64,000 bases of DNA from Maniola hyperantus (GCF_902806685.2 NC_048553.1:2046001-2110000), one strand, 5' to 3'; shown: positions 34,601-46,200, counted from the first letter of the stretch. The notes: generated by a model from the sequence alone, not told the origin. Made by a program: numbers and translations.

Positions 34601-35908
34601 TTTCGGAGTTATATGCGTTTTAATTAATTAAATATCACTTGCTTTAACGGTGAAGGAAAACATCGTGAGGAAACCTGCATGCCTGAGAGTTCTCCATAAT
34701 GTTCTCAAAGGTGTGTGAAGTCTACCAATCCGCACATGGCCAGCGTGGCAGACTATGGCCAAAACCCTTCTCACTCTGAGAGGAGACCCGTGCTCTGTAG
34801 TGAGCCGGTGATGGGTTGATCATGATGATGATGATGATAGTAGGTACCATTGTTCCTACTATTAATTGAATATTTTTTATAAGTGGCAGTTATGAATAAT
34901 AATAAAATTAAAAGTGGAAAAAAGAAATGGTAAGTAGATAAGATAAGGAGTCTTATGTATTCCCGCGCTTGACAATGACAGTGCCATGAAGTTTACACTC
35001 TAATTTCCTTCATTAGCGGATTGTACGGCGTAATATTATAATTACCTATTATAATGTTTGAATAAGCTGGAGAAAGTGCGTAGATTTTATCATATTGTTG
35101 TTATAATGATTCATAGTTATATGCGTATATGTCTACACTTTATAGTGAGACATTCTGATGGCGGAAAACTGGAAATTTACCTATTTTAAAACTCGAGGGT
35201 TTCAAGCGCTGAGTGTTTTTGTTAATTTACTTAGTCATCATCATCATCATCATCAGCCCATCGCTGGCTCACTAATGAGAACGAGTCTTCTCTCAGAGAG
35301 AGAAGGGTTTGGTCATAAGTCTACCAAGTGCGGATTGGCAGACTTCACACACCTTTGAGTACATTATGGAGAACTCTTGAGCGTGCAGGTTTCCTCGCAA
35401 TGTTTTCCATCATCGTTTGTTTGCCCATTTGCATTTAGCCAGCGTGGTAGACTTCTCATCCTGAGAGGAAACTCGTGCTCAGTAATGAGTTGGCAATGGG
35501 TTGATGATGATGAATGATGATGACTATTATTTACTTTATCAAAAGGGGTCAACATGATAGTAATTTGTAATGAGTACCATTCAGAGAGGAATCTTCATAC
35601 AGGGTTTGTGTAAACTAGAACTAAAGTGAAACTTTTTTCTTAGCAAAATGCCAGACATAGACATCCTGATGGAAGAATGGCCAGAGACAATGGAGGATAC
35701 TCTCAACGAGGTCGGCTTCCCCCCCGCCAACATAGACTGCACTCTATCACAATACGTAGATTTAGTCTGTGCTCTATTTGACATCCCCGTCCAAGGTGAC
35801 ACGTTAAATGACAGGATACAAGCTTTACATTTGCTTTTTAATCTGTATTCAGCTGTCAAAAACTCGCAGCTATATGCTGACAGGGAAAAAGAAAAGGTTG
35901 GGGGGTAG
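28608..35908 (+). CDS. IFT46: IFT46, intraflagellar transport complex B subunit
   Basis: Seven coding exons: 28608-28799, 29410-29515, 30483-30657, 31105-31271, 32145-32248, 34086-34198 and 35644-35908 (stop TAG). Phases agree throughout (0, 1, 2, 1, 0, 2), giving about 373 residues. The N-terminus is acidic and serine-rich (DSESESESEVEKF). The conserved core then follows: LPDGAYDPKAYHDLKVPAEM, YTPQKIDIQLKLSPFVPEFV, PAVGDTDAFLKV, LDEPSAEQSD, KIDHAEKSPKAIERWIKDVS and MPDIDILMEEW, then NRIQALHLLFNLYS-type helix near the end. This is IFT46, which helps assemble cilia and carries outer dynein arms into the axoneme. The ATG at 28527 is also in frame and would add 27 residues, but it lies inside the X-box, so 28608 is preferred. 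Exons 3 and 4 are strikingly GC-rich. Introns carry a SINE, two tandem fold-back elements and other repeats. AATAAA lies at 35933-35938, soon after the stop. Confidence 0.94.
28968..28999. repeat. perfect 14-bp stem-loop in IFT46 intron 1
   Basis: tgaccaccattact, a 4-nt loop (cggc), then agtaatggtggtca. Confidence 0.85.
30098..30297. mobile_element. Helitron/SINE-like repeat in IFT46 intron 2
   Basis: agctgatgcccgcgacttcg..ttcgcgtggataagg..gtccagtagttttgcgtgaa..tataatattaatgtgat. Confidence 0.65.
31708..32114 (-). mobile_element. CCGGCCAAGTGCGAGTC family copy, inverted, in IFT46 intron
   Basis: Starts agggttccgtacctcaaaag, includes a short (GTCT)n, and ends gactcgcacttggccggttt. It ends 30 bp before the acceptor of exon 32145-32248. 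Confidence 0.75.
32322..32630. mobile_element. two tandem copies of a palindromic MITE
   Basis: 32322-32463 and about 32478-32630 each run from gatctataaagcgcactttg-type ends to tcagagtgcgctctatagat. A third copy is at 1206-1345. They sit 73 bp after IFT46 exon 32145-32248. Confidence 0.8.
33097..33312 (+). mobile_element. Helitron-like element (Lep1-type) in IFT46 intron
   Basis: gactagcttattcccgcgat..cccttaggggttgtattttc..tatcagtcactcagtcacct. Confidence 0.75.
33527..33816. mobile_element. repeat related to 12762-13025
   Basis: gagttccgtacccgaagggt to gatgatacggaacccttcgt, with gttgaaattttcacagaatg inside. Confidence 0.65.
33876..34065 (+). mobile_element. SINE body (tRNA head missing)
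   Basis: aatatcacttgctttaaggg..gagagttctccataatgttc..ccggtgatgggttgatcatg. It ends 20 bp before IFT46 exon 34086-34198. Confidence 0.7.
34530..34839 (+). mobile_element. complete tRNA-derived SINE
   Basis: Head with A box tgatagcctagtggttagga and B box ggttcgatccc (tRNA-like RNA polymerase III promoter). The body has gaaaacatcgtgaggaaacc and gttctccataatgttctcaa, and the tail is (GAT)n. The tRNA-like head is not a tRNA gene, because the cloverleaf is not closed. Other body copies: 20305, 27655, 33876, 35238-35520, 52150-52405. Confidence 0.85.
35238..35520. mobile_element. SINE body remnants, head-to-head
   Basis: catcatcatcatcatcagcc..cggattggcagacttcacac in reverse, then aatgagttggcaatgggttg..atgatgatgaatgatg forward. 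Confidence 0.6.
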
Positions 35909-35932
35909 TTTTAAATTTATTATTTTAAGGAA

Positions 35933-35938
35933 AATAAA
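35933..35938 (+). terminator. poly(A) signal of IFT46
   Basis: AATAAA begins 25 nt after the IFT46 stop codon in AT-rich DNA, consistent with a very short 3' UTR. Confidence 0.5.
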
Positions 35939-36366
35939 TGAATTAGATTTGCTTTGGGTTTTTTGGATTTTTTTAAACACTACCTATTCCTGTTTTAATT
36001 TTAATTGCCACATTTTTAACTGAGGGTTATTTAAACCCTGGTATTTTTTGTTGTTGTAAGAATCTGACAAAATGTCACAATTTCTCAAACTGGCACTGGC
36101 ACAGATTCTGAGGCTATAGGAAAATCAGCACTTAACTAAACATTATATTCCATTAACCTACTAAGTTTTTTTTTCAGAATAGGTATTAAATATTCCGAAA
36201 ATACGATATTAAAAAAGACAAAATTAAAGTTACAAACAAAAGTAATATTGAACCTGTTTAAGGACTTATTTTTGATAATTTTATCCATACAAAGAATGTA
36301 TAGAGACACAGAAGAATATAAGAATGTATAGGTCAGTATTCGGCCGTAGGTCAAACAGTCTGTCTG

Positions 36367-36434
36367 ATCCGGTTCGAAGGACCATACATTACCCAATATT
36401 AAAAACAATCGATTACTTTGGCAAATGTTTATTT
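36367..36434. repeat. composite motif shared with 9848-9911
   Basis: atccggttcgaaggacca, 39 bp of other sequence, then aatgtttattt. The same two blocks occur at 9848-9865 and 9901-9911. The first contains a B-box-like ggttcgaa. Confidence 0.5.
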
Positions 36435-36627
36435 ACAAATATTCGTTACAATAATCTAGACAAAAATATACATCCACTACGTACTCCTTTAGCCTCTATT
36501 GTGACGTAACATTTAATTTCCACGTATTGTACCATACAATTCAGCTTCAGTTACTTATATTCAAGACAATATGAGCCTCTTTTACGTCGTCTATTATAAG
36601 GCTTACAATTTTTAATCTTTAAAGCCT

Positions 36628-37096
36628 GCTCCAGGTTCGCGCCGAGAATATCCGAGAAGTCGGACGAAACTAGGTACCCGCACACTGTTAAAAAACTGAT
36701 GAGCGCCAAAGTGACAGATTTACATGAGTTTGAACCCTCATGCCTTTATCTAAGTAAAATTTCTTAAGCCACAAATTAATAACTTGATTTTTCTGTAAAA
36801 GTGACCATTACTGAAATTTTCACGAAAAGCCCTTTTTGGTGTTTCTTGATCTAAAGAAAAAAATTTAGCGGCCTGCGGATCGATAGGCAGTTTCGGCACT
36901 TTGTTTAAAACAACAGTATCAAATCCAAGGTTCACACCAAAATCCAGCTTTTAGAGATTTTCTTAGCAGATGCGACTTAGTTCGTTTCATTTTCCTGGAG
37001 TATTTTGTATCTAACATAAAAGCACTTTCGAATAAACCATCCAAATCACGTTCTCATTTCTACTTGGATATTCTCGACGTGTCGGGAGCCGGCTTA
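36628..37096. repeat. inverted-repeat-ended segment (~470 bp)
   Basis: gcctgctccaggttcgcgcc..gagaatatcc at the left, ggatattctcgacgtgtcgg..gagccggc at the right. It is a possible MITE-type element with no recognisable protein. Confidence 0.5.
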
Positions 37097-37311
37097 ACAT
37101 TTCAGATTTTTCAATTAAGTAGGTACTATTGTCTACTTATGTATGATGTTAGATATATTTTGAGTGCATTTTACGGTCCCTTTTATTATTTATACGTAAA
37201 TAGTGATAAGTATTAAACAATGAGTAAACAATTATCGCGGAGTAACCTACGTTAGGCCGAAATCAATGAGAGGTAGGGCTTATTTTAAGCAATGCAAACA
37301 TTAAAGTGTTT

Positions 37312-37440
37312 GCAAAACAAGTAGTCCAAACGGAAACGGTTTGCGCAGGTACAGCCAAGGACACACAAGCCTCGCTGAAACCTGTTTTTGTACACTGCGC
37401 AGCCATACGCCTCGTGTTCAGATAGGATTACTTGTTTTGA
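37312..37440. repeat. short fold-back repeat
   Basis: aaaacaagtagtcc..tgcgcaggtaca and tgtacactgcgca..ggattacttgtttt. Confidence 0.55.
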
Positions 37441-38149
37441 AATTACTGTAATTTGCTAGAGTTTAAGTAACCCTACTGATAAAATGTAAGTGCCTTTGCA
37501 CATTACGACATTTTCACGTGATTTTTTTTTCAACTTGAAAATGTACTCTCAGGGCACAGATATCTAGACCTCTGGTTTATCTAGGAAATCGAAACCGAAA
37601 TGATAATGAAATATTGGACGGTATAGTATAACGAACATTAACTTTTTACATTTTTCAAGGGATGGCAAATAAACTGAATAATTTTTAAAACTAAAATCAC
37701 ATGTCAGGTTTGTTATTTCATATTTTATCCAAAATATTTGTCAATTTTATAAAAAATATCTGTGGTATATTTTGTTTGTTGTATTTTTCACTGAATTGGA
37801 AGACCCATGATCATGACACATTGTTGTTTGAAGGCAGATGTGAACTCGTAATCTTTTAATAAAGGTATGTGGGTGGAAACATACTACACGACGCGACGTT
37901 TTTAAGCCCTGGTGAAAAAACTTTGCTTTTCTGTCTGTCTATGGCATGGTAGCGTTAAGCGCTATTTGAATGTGATTTTTCAAGTAACCTAAAAGCTTCT
38001 TTAGCCACGACATGAGATGTTGCTTAAGAGTTGAGAGTAACTCATATTTTTTTCGAACGGAAGCGTTCATACATAATTTGTACAGAAAATGGCCGCCGAG
38101 ATGAAAATATGTTGAGCCGTTAACAGCTCTTTTCATCAGGGTTATCAGT

Positions 38150-38540
38150 TTTTTCTCAGCCAGTGTCGAGATTTCAGTTATATAATACTGAGGTCACAGG
38201 ATGTGTTTCCGGTGCTGTGGATTTGAGCATTGGGTGCCACACGAGTACTGCGTTACCGCTCCGGCAGAAAGTATGGCGTTTACCGCACCACGCCTCCCCG
38301 CTTTGTCTCTCTAGCTAGTCCCAAGTCGCGGCGCCGCACGACGTCGTAACATCTCGTGTAACATGGCACAGTAATTTCTATGTAGGATGCCGCAGCGGCA
38401 TCGCTCAGGCGCCGCACCGTCAACGCAACGCATCGTGTGACCTCACTCTTAACTAGATGTTTTGATGTCTGCCGTAGAGTTACTTTAATTTTCTTTTTAT
38501 CATCTTTCGAATAGCATCGCATATTATGTTTCCACCTTAA
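38150..38540. repeat. GC-rich CpG-dense segment, probable MITE
   Basis: Contains gcggcgccgcacgacgtcgt and ggatgccgcagcggcatcgc. It is repeat-like and CpG-dense in AT-rich surroundings, with no gene seen. Confidence 0.4.
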
Positions 38541-38803
38541 TAATATTTACATCTCACGTTGATAGAATTCGAGCGTCGAAACACTTTAGCGTCTTTACGT
38601 AAAATGAACCTTTACTGCCCTGTTTTAAATATCAAGTTCGCTTTTCGACTATACTTCTACAAACCAGCGCGGAGAACTTAAAATCAGTGGTACTGAATTT
38701 TTGACGTTAAATCCTTAACCTTTAGATCCATTTTACTCTGACGTTATTGTTTCGAAACTCGAATTCTGTCTTCGTTGGTGCGATGTAAAATCTCGTACTA
38801 AGC
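38541..38803. mobile_element. MITE, relative of the element at 58876-59164
   Basis: ttacatctcacgttgataga..attcgagcgtcgaaacactt to tcgaaactcgaattctgtct..gatgtaaaatctcgtactaa. The order of blocks is the same as at 58876 read on the minus strand. Confidence 0.6.
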
Positions 38804-39084
38804 ACGCGATTTCATAATATTAATAATTATTACTGAATAGAATACATAATGATGCGTTATCTACTGTCTAGTGCAGGAAGAAGCCTATATTATCGCGCCG
38901 GAATTTTATAAACCAGTCGTTTTTACCGGTCGATATTCCGGCCGAAATTTCTCATCTACGGTTAAGCCTAGAATGCTAAAGGTTGAAACGCACGGACAGT
39001 CAAATGACCAGAGGTCAAATAGCCGCCTCGATTCATCGATACACGACCATGTCAGTATGTTTGCGATTCTTGTAAACAGCTTAG

Positions 39085-39690
39085 TACATATTAACCAAAC
39101 GCACTCGGCGAACTTGTACTGGGCCATATGCCGCGGCGCGGCGATCGGTTCGCTGATTTATTTGGATTTTTTACGAGCATCTCAGCAGCAGAGAGAGAGC
39201 AGTTAGAGAGCAGATCTAGGCGCAATTCGCAAGTAACGTTTATTTGTGGGCCGGCGTTTGCCGAATACATTGGGTCATTGTGTATTGTTGTTAATATCAA
39301 GCCATAGAGGCGTGCCCGTAGTACTCTTGCTTTCTTTGAATTTTACGAGGATCGAAAATTTCTATCGCATACAAAGTCAAAAAGTATTTCACTATTTTCT
39401 TAAAAATAGTTTACCTAATAATGTGTTTTTAGAGTATCTTGTTTATACGCCCCTATGGTTTGAAGCCCGCGATATGTATGTTCACACTCATTGGCAGCCC
39501 CATAAGTGTATAACGTATGGGGTTGCCAATGAGGATGAAGCGAAATGGAGAGCGGATTGAAAGAGAGATGTACATAATATCGTTCGTAGTATCTTGAAAG
39601 CATTTATCGTGTATGTTTATAAATTATTTATGTGTATGTGTCACCCACACATTCGCCGAGCGCATTTGGCTAATGTGTACTAGGCTCATA
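39085..39690. repeat. ~600-bp segment with 36-bp inverted ends and an inner hairpin
   Basis: taaccaaacgcactcggcga at the left and tcgccgagcgcatttggcta at the right. Inside, ctcattggcagccccata..tatggggttgccaatgag (39487-39532) forms a stem-loop. Confidence 0.6.
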
Positions 39691-39893
39691 AAACAAACTT
39701 TTCATAATATGACAATAAGAATAAATTGTCAGTGTGATCCTAGGCTTCATAAAATCTTAATTACACATTATTTATTTACAATTATAGCAAATTCACAAAG
39801 CATTTCAATATCACAGTTGCATACATTGCACCCACACGCTTAATTGATTTAAACTTATTTTTGTTGTTATTACTAGTAGTAGTACTTATGGAC

Positions 39894-40307
39894 TGAGCCA
39901 GCGCGCGCCAGACCTTCGTTATTTTATAAAATGTGAAAGTTTCTCTGCGTATTGTCCCCAACACTGGGAGAAACGATCAGCGACAATGAAGTTTGGATCA
40001 TAGTGGCTTTGGGAGATAACAGGTAAAGATGTAAAAAATCTTACGTCAAAGTATTAACTCCAATTTTTTAAATATTTTCTTCGGAATAGTATTAGAAATT
40101 ACGTCATGCATTGCCAGACACGTGGCAACCCCCTGCCAAACGCCCTTAAAGTTTAACAATTTATTAAAGTTTAAGGGCGTCTGGCAGGGTCTGGTCCACC
40201 ATCATCCAAACTTCATAGTCGCTGATCGTTCCTCTCAGTGTTGGGGACAACACGCAGATAAACTTTCAGCTTTTATAAAACAGCGAAAGTCTCGCACGCG
40301 CTGGCTC
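39894..40307. repeat. large fold-back element (414 bp)
   Basis: Outer arms gagccagcgcgcgccagacc..gtgaaagtttctctgcgt and their complement; ccccaacactgggagaaacg pairs with cgttcctctcagtgttgggg. Inner hairpin: gcccttaaagttta..taaactttaagggc type at 40141-40182. Confidence 0.8.
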
Positions 40308-40414
40308 TCTCTCTATTAGTTTGAAATACAAATAAATAGGATAATTTACGATTGAATACTCAAATCGCTTCCTTATATTTAAGGACATCTCAAATAATAA
40401 CACCTATACAATGA

Positions 40415-40562
40415 AGTTAATTCTGTTGCACACAATTTATAAAGTCTAAACTGACAGTTCTAAATCTATTCCTGTCCCTTTCATAATGCTCGTTGAGGAA
40501 AAGGATGGCACTAGGTTTAGATCTGTCAATTTTGTTTAGAGATTAACAAAAGAATTAGCCAC
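40415..40562. mobile_element. MITE with TTGTACACAATCTCTAAACT-type ends (diverged)
   Basis: ttaattctgttgcacacaat to gagattaacaaaagaattag; central ggatggcactaggtttagat. Relative of 16956-17173. Confidence 0.6.
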
Positions 40563-40589
40563 AATGTGTGATTCTGAGCTGAAGTCTTG

Positions 40590-40815
40590 GTATAAGATTA
40601 TACGTCCCACCAAGTTGATAGAATTAGAAACACTTCAGCGTTAAAGTAAAATGTACTTTAATGCCTTGTTTTAAAGCTCAAGTTCGACCATACATACATT
40701 AATATCGGTGGTACTGAGTTTTTAACTTTAAATTATGGATATTTCGGACCATTTCGCTCTGAGGTTATTGTGTTTTACGCTCGAATTCTAACAAAATAAA
40801 ATCTCATAAGCACAC
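40590..40815. mobile_element. MITE, relative of 38541 and 58876
   Basis: ttatacgtcccaccaagttg..tgttttaaagctcaagttcg..gtttttaactttaaattatg..gtgttttacgctcgaattct. Confidence 0.55.
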
Positions 40816-40819
40816 TGTA

Positions 40820-41400
40820 TTAACAAAATGCGAAATAACTGTCAATACATGAGGTGTGCTCAAAAATTGGGAGACGTTAAGTATTCGGGAGTTAGTCTAT
40901 TAATTAATTATAAAAAATAAAGTAAAATTAAATAACATAACAGTATCGATAACGCAGAGTGCACAAAATAATCAAATAATATTTTTGCAATAAAATCATA
41001 TTTTTACACAACAAAATAATTTTCTTGATATGTTAACAATTTTGATAAATTTGCGAATACTTTCTCGCAACTCCAAAACTTTCCAAATAAAATAATTCAA
41101 TGTTATCTTTTCGTTTTATGAAAGTGTACCTAAGTAAAACTATAATGCAAAGTAAAATGTATTCATATGCACTCAGGTTAATCAAGAATTACAGTATAAT
41201 AAATGTAGCATATTAATTTTAGGAACGTAAGCAATGAAATAAAATCTAGTCGTTTAAATAATATTTTTTTTACCATTAATGATTTCGCATTTTTTCAAAA
41301 TACAAAATAATTAAAAACAACCTAAAAATTAAAAGCAAAGAAGACTAGTTAGCAGTTAATGAGAACAATTTATTTTCTCTAACAAGCAAAGTAAAATGAG
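40820..41400. other. AT-rich intergenic DNA
   Basis: Long AT-rich stretch between repeats. I see no exon, RNA gene or clear repeat. Confidence 0.35.
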
Positions 41401-41599
41401 GAGCCACGACTTCGCTTTATTAGCGAGAGCTTAGTACATCGATAAAAGTCGTGCCCCCCCATAATCGATTTTTACGCGGCATTGCAAACATACAGTAATA
41501 CGTTGTAATTAACTAGACTGCGACAGGGTGGAAATTGGTAACTAGTCACGGACGAAGCCTACTAGACCTTACCAGAGCCAATTTACAAATCATTAATTC

Positions 41600-41650
41600 T
41601 CTAATTGGCCCTGCCGGGAATCGAACCCGGTTCCTCCCATTTATAAGTTA
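41600..41650 (-). repeat. tRNA 3'-half-like fragment
   Basis: The minus strand gives ggaggaaccgggttcgattc..ccggcagggcca. It has a T-arm and an acceptor-like end, but no matching 5' half or D-arm, so it is a SINE or tRNA pseudogene remnant. Confidence 0.45.
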
Positions 41651-42004
41651 CACATACTGCTGCAATATGGAGGTCGTCATAAAAATCATTTTTTCAAAAT
41701 CATGTCACAGTCAATCAAAAACTATGTCCGCCAAAAGTTACTTTACAAAATTAGGTCATATATATAAATCTAATTAAAAATTTATACTCAAAGGTCAAAA
41801 CTAAACATTATTTTGTAGTAAATAACTACAGGATGCCATCCAAACACACTATTTTTTTTCCAAAAAAAAAACACTGTCTTTTATGCCTTCATACTTCGAT
41901 CATTAATGTACAAGATATACGTTACAGACTCATACACCGCATGGAAAACCTCCTCCTTTTTGGAAGTCGGTTAAAAAGTTTCCTCATCGGGTTTATATTG
42001 TTAC

Positions 42005-42195
42005 ATGTTTATACCAACTCCCATCGTCGGTGTTCCCACTAGATTACAACATGGGGTTATTCAAGGGGCGGACCAACATATCTAAAAGGCCGGAAATGGT
42101 TGTTCCTCTGGTGTTGCAAATTTTCATGGGCGGCGGTAATCACTTAACATCAAGTGACCCGACTGCTCGCTATCTATTTAAAAAAAAACTGGCAA
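42005..42195 (+). mobile_element. LINE ORF2 C-terminal/3' tail fragment
   Basis: ccactagattacaacatggg..gttattcaaggggcggacca, encoding DYNMGLFKGRTN, then the tail with catgggcggcggtaatcact. Confidence 0.7.
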
Positions 42196-42234
42196 AAATA
42201 CATTTTCCTTTAAACTACTTTAAAGTTGAAACAT

Positions 42235-42605
42235 CATCGTCATAACAAAGCCACAGTCACTCAGCGGACGATGGAGATGGCTTGGAGTTTCTATATGTGA
42301 TCAAATCAGAAATGAGGAGATCCGTAGGAGAACCAGAGGCGAACATGATAAGCATGTCGACATAGCTGAGCGGGTTGCGTAGCTGAAATGGCAATGTGCG
42401 GGGCATATAGTTCGAAAAACCGATAGACGTTGGGGTCCGAAGGTGCTAGAATGGCGACCTTGCACCAGAAAGCGCAAAGTTAGAAGATCTCTCACTAAAT
42501 GGTGACGAGTCGCTGTCGCTGGATTTGGGCGGCCCAAAACCGTGGAATGTGGAAGTCCCTACACGAGACCTATATCCAACAATGGACGTCTATTGGTTGA
42601 CGATG
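42235..42605 (+). mobile_element. RTE-like LINE fragment, degenerate
   Basis: atcagaaatgaggagatccg..gctgaaatggcaatgtgcgg..ggtccgaaggtgctagaatg..ctatccaacaatggacgtc-type ending. Same protein region as 14290-14640 but with stops. Further fragments: 49310-49465 (+) and 50640-50860 (-). Confidence 0.65.
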
Positions 42606-43257
42606 ATGAATTTAAACTTTATAACCTTTTGGTTGTTTAAAAAAATTTAAATCGTATAGCGGCAAAATAATCGCAATTCTGGTTGATGACCCAATTTTTC
42701 ACGAATTCTTTTTGACGACTTACAGTATATCTTGTACATTAACGATCGAAGCCTTCTTAAGATTACTGCGTTTAGGCCTCAGGGACCAATCCCCTTTAGG
42801 TCCTAAGAATGTCTCATTCTTTCTATCTAAAACATTCTGATTTTAATTACATTTCGGCATAAGTGCATGTTCATATGCATCATCTGCTAGCGGGCGCGGC
42901 ATTTAGTATGGAAACGCATTCGAATCCTACATCTAAAGTTAGATTAGCAAGTGTGCCTGCAAGTTAAATGTAAATACGGGCTAATTTTATCTGAAAAATT
43001 GTATTAAAGGACCTTGAGATATTTTGGTCCAATTCCTCAAATCCCTCAATAGTGTTCTAATTTATGCCATATGAAATATTTTGGGGTCCCGCAAAATTTG
43101 ACATTGTCTCTGACAATAAGATATGGCTGCTGTATAGGAGGTTCCTGCTATGCGGGAGGGGTGCCAGTTGTCACAAGTTGACGAATCACGAGCTCTCGCG
43201 TCACGTCTCGTGTCACGTGCTCAGTTATGCGTTCTGACTACTAGTCGTGTCTGACTG

Positions 43258-46200
43258 CTAATGGTAGTGGAACAGGTTTAGGAGCCGGCGGTTCAACGGG
43301 AACTGCTGCTTTAACTCCATCGGTTCTTCTTCGTTGCGAATGCAGAAGTAGCTGGTTATTACGCTTCGACATATTGGACACTTGTCGAGTTTTGCTGCAA
43401 AAGAAAAAAGCACAGTTAGTAGGTATAAATAAATCCATACTAATATTATAAATGAGAAAGTGTGTCTGTCTATCTGTCTGTCTGTTTGCTAGCCTTTAAA
43501 TTTGGTACAGAGATAGCTTACATCCCGGGGAAGGACATGTAGCGTGGCTTCACTCAAAAGGAATCGTCTAGAATCTTTCAAGGAAGGTCCCAACGAGCGT
43601 ACTGAATGAAATCCACCGGGTTTACTCGGCCATTGCATAACAATTATTCACCTTTGCCTCAGTAATACGTGTTATCGCCTCATTGGCACGGGCGATCACG
43701 TAGGGTCGTGATCGGTCATTATCTGCGCCATACCCGATCGCCAGAGGTCGGCGGGAAGGTCCAGAGTTTATGCGTTAGCATTGGCACCGATGCGATCGGA
43801 TGTACGGCGCATGATCGGAATAATTGTATCTATTATCATATGTAGTGGAAAACTTCACAGAAAGTTACATCAAGGGGTTTTTTCCGTAACACAGAGAATT
43901 CAACTCCTACACTGAAAAAAAGAATCAACCAAACTAGTTTTGTTACTTAATTTTTAAACAAACTTTAGTCGTTAATAAATAAACTTTGACTATTTATTAC
44001 ATAACTAGTTTAGTGTGTGTTCTCAAAGGCAGTTGGGTTAATGTAGTAGGTTAATAAGTTACAAAACGTTTGGTTACTAGTAACTGAAACAACGTAAACC
44101 AATTAGTTTTTCTATAGCAACAAAACCGATGTCTAATACATAACATAACTATTTGCTTATTATTTATTTAATATTTGATCATATTTTACAAAACGTGTAC
44201 ATTTAGTGAATTACCAAACTTTTGTAGACATTAAAAAACTTAATAAATTTGATAATAACATGTTACTTTATTTATTATCTACAAAGGTTTTATAGGTGAT
44301 ACCCTATTTATTTTACTGATAACAACCGTACTAAATGCTGTATTAATATAGTCAAACTTTAATTACAAATAATCTAACAATTTCAAAAATAACAATCAAA
44401 CTTTCTTTGATATTTTAGCCTGTACGTTGTCCTGTTTCAATTTTATTCAGTGATCAGTGAGTGTGTTTATTTGGAGTCAGCAAAAGGAGTGCCTCGTAAT
44501 TAGTGTTTACACTATTGTTTCTACGGTGCGGTACGGTTTCTACAACAGGTGCCTAATGGTTTTCGTAAAAAAGTTGTACCGTACAGCGCCTGGCCGAATA
44601 TTTAAGAACATGAGCGACTTCGCGGAGGCGGCAGTGACTGACGAAGGCACAAAGCTGGCTGAGCCTGACAATATCAATCTTCTATGATATTATCATAGAA
44701 GATTATTTAAAGTCGTGGGGCCTCGAGATGTACCTACATTCCGAAATTTAAAGGTATGTACCCTGGTAGTAAGTATATTCACAGTAGGTAATAGGTAGTT
44801 GTACGGTGGTTGCATCATGCTTTTTTCTGCCCATACAAAAATTTAACTTAAAATAGTCCCGTCGTCGTGAGCTGCCCCTTTATCGACACCCTGATCCTGA
44901 TTGTTGGAATATCTAGATATAGACCTTCAAAGTAGGTGCATAAATCATAGTAGGGTATAATAAAGGACGGTTTATAAACTGTCTGTGTGCCAAATTTCAT
45001 GGAAATTTTAGTGTACCTAGGCGTGATAGTGGAATGTGGAACTAACAAATATCCATACTTTCGCATTTTTAATACAAGTGATATTATATTTGTCCCGCCC
45101 GTTTTAAATGGTTTGATATGTACAGAGTTGCGTGTTTTTTTATGTAGGTACTTAGTGTGTATCAGCATTTAATCATTATTTCTGAATTATGTTTACAATT
45201 ATATTATAGAACATGGCATTGACTTTGAAACATTGTTAATGTTGGCCGAGGACAACAAAGGAACTGGTACCTATGATTGGACACAGCGAAACTGATAAAA
45301 CAACTATCCACAGTTAAAAATATGCTAACAGATGCTTTTCCGTCAGACCAGCAAAGTGATGTAAGTACAATCTTCTTAGCATGTGCGAGTGTAGATTTAG
45401 CTCTCTGGTGTAGTAGTCCTTCTCTAAATAAATTAATTCTTTGTTTAATTTTTTCAGTGTCCTGTCCTGTGGATGAAAATATAGAAAAAGCAACTACAAC
45501 AAAACGATACTTCAGATGATTTGGAGCTCCAGAAACAGAACAGATACAGAATGTGTATGTATAAATAAGTTTTGCAGGTAGGTAGGTACTTTAGTAAGGT
45601 TGAATTTTTATTTGTTTAATGCCAATTTAATGAAAACATATTTAATGAATAATGCATAATATTATATAATTGCTGTCAAATTACAAGTGAAGATACCTTC
45701 CTACTTAAAAAAAGCTTGTGTAATTTCATTTATGATGATTAAAAATATTTTTGTTAATGATAGAGTTATTTTTGAATGTATACAAATGACATCATAATAT
45801 TATTAAATTTTTGTAGACTTGTTTTTATGACTGTAACTCAAATAACTGATTAATAATTAAGGTAAAATGCTATTTCGAAGCTATGTTATAAATAATACTG
45901 AAGCGGGTCAAACCATCCTCCTGGATAAAAAATAGATATTTCATACAAGAAGCCACTGCTCATTGGAAAACGTATGAAACAGCCCTTTTTAATTCTGGAA
46001 AATCGTCTCATAGTAAAAGCTATGTTTATGTTTCATCTGTAAGTTTTATAGGTTTGTATTTTTAATTTTGATATTGAGATTGTCAATTTTGATTAAGTAT
46101 ACTCGTACCTACCTATGTATGTGAGACGAAAAATAAATAAGTAGAAAGTAATGTATAATTTTATTTCAAATCAGTAACTTTAGCCAATATTAATTAACCA

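Noticed and set aside
36136..36408. 90-codon minus-strand frame with a hydrophobic stretch
   Set aside because: No homology recognised; AT-rich and overlapping the shared composite motif.
38871..39206. Open frame of 111 codons
   Set aside because: No recognisable domain or splice context; it overlaps repeat-like inverted sequences, so it is likely chance.
41600..41650. tRNA gene on the minus strand
   Set aside because: Only the T-arm and a 3' end are present; no D-arm, anticodon arm or matching acceptor strand.
43241..43438. 65-codon frame ending LAVRHD over the last CGRRF1 exon
   Set aside because: Splice phase and the RING cysteines (CPICR) require the other frame, ending at 43258.
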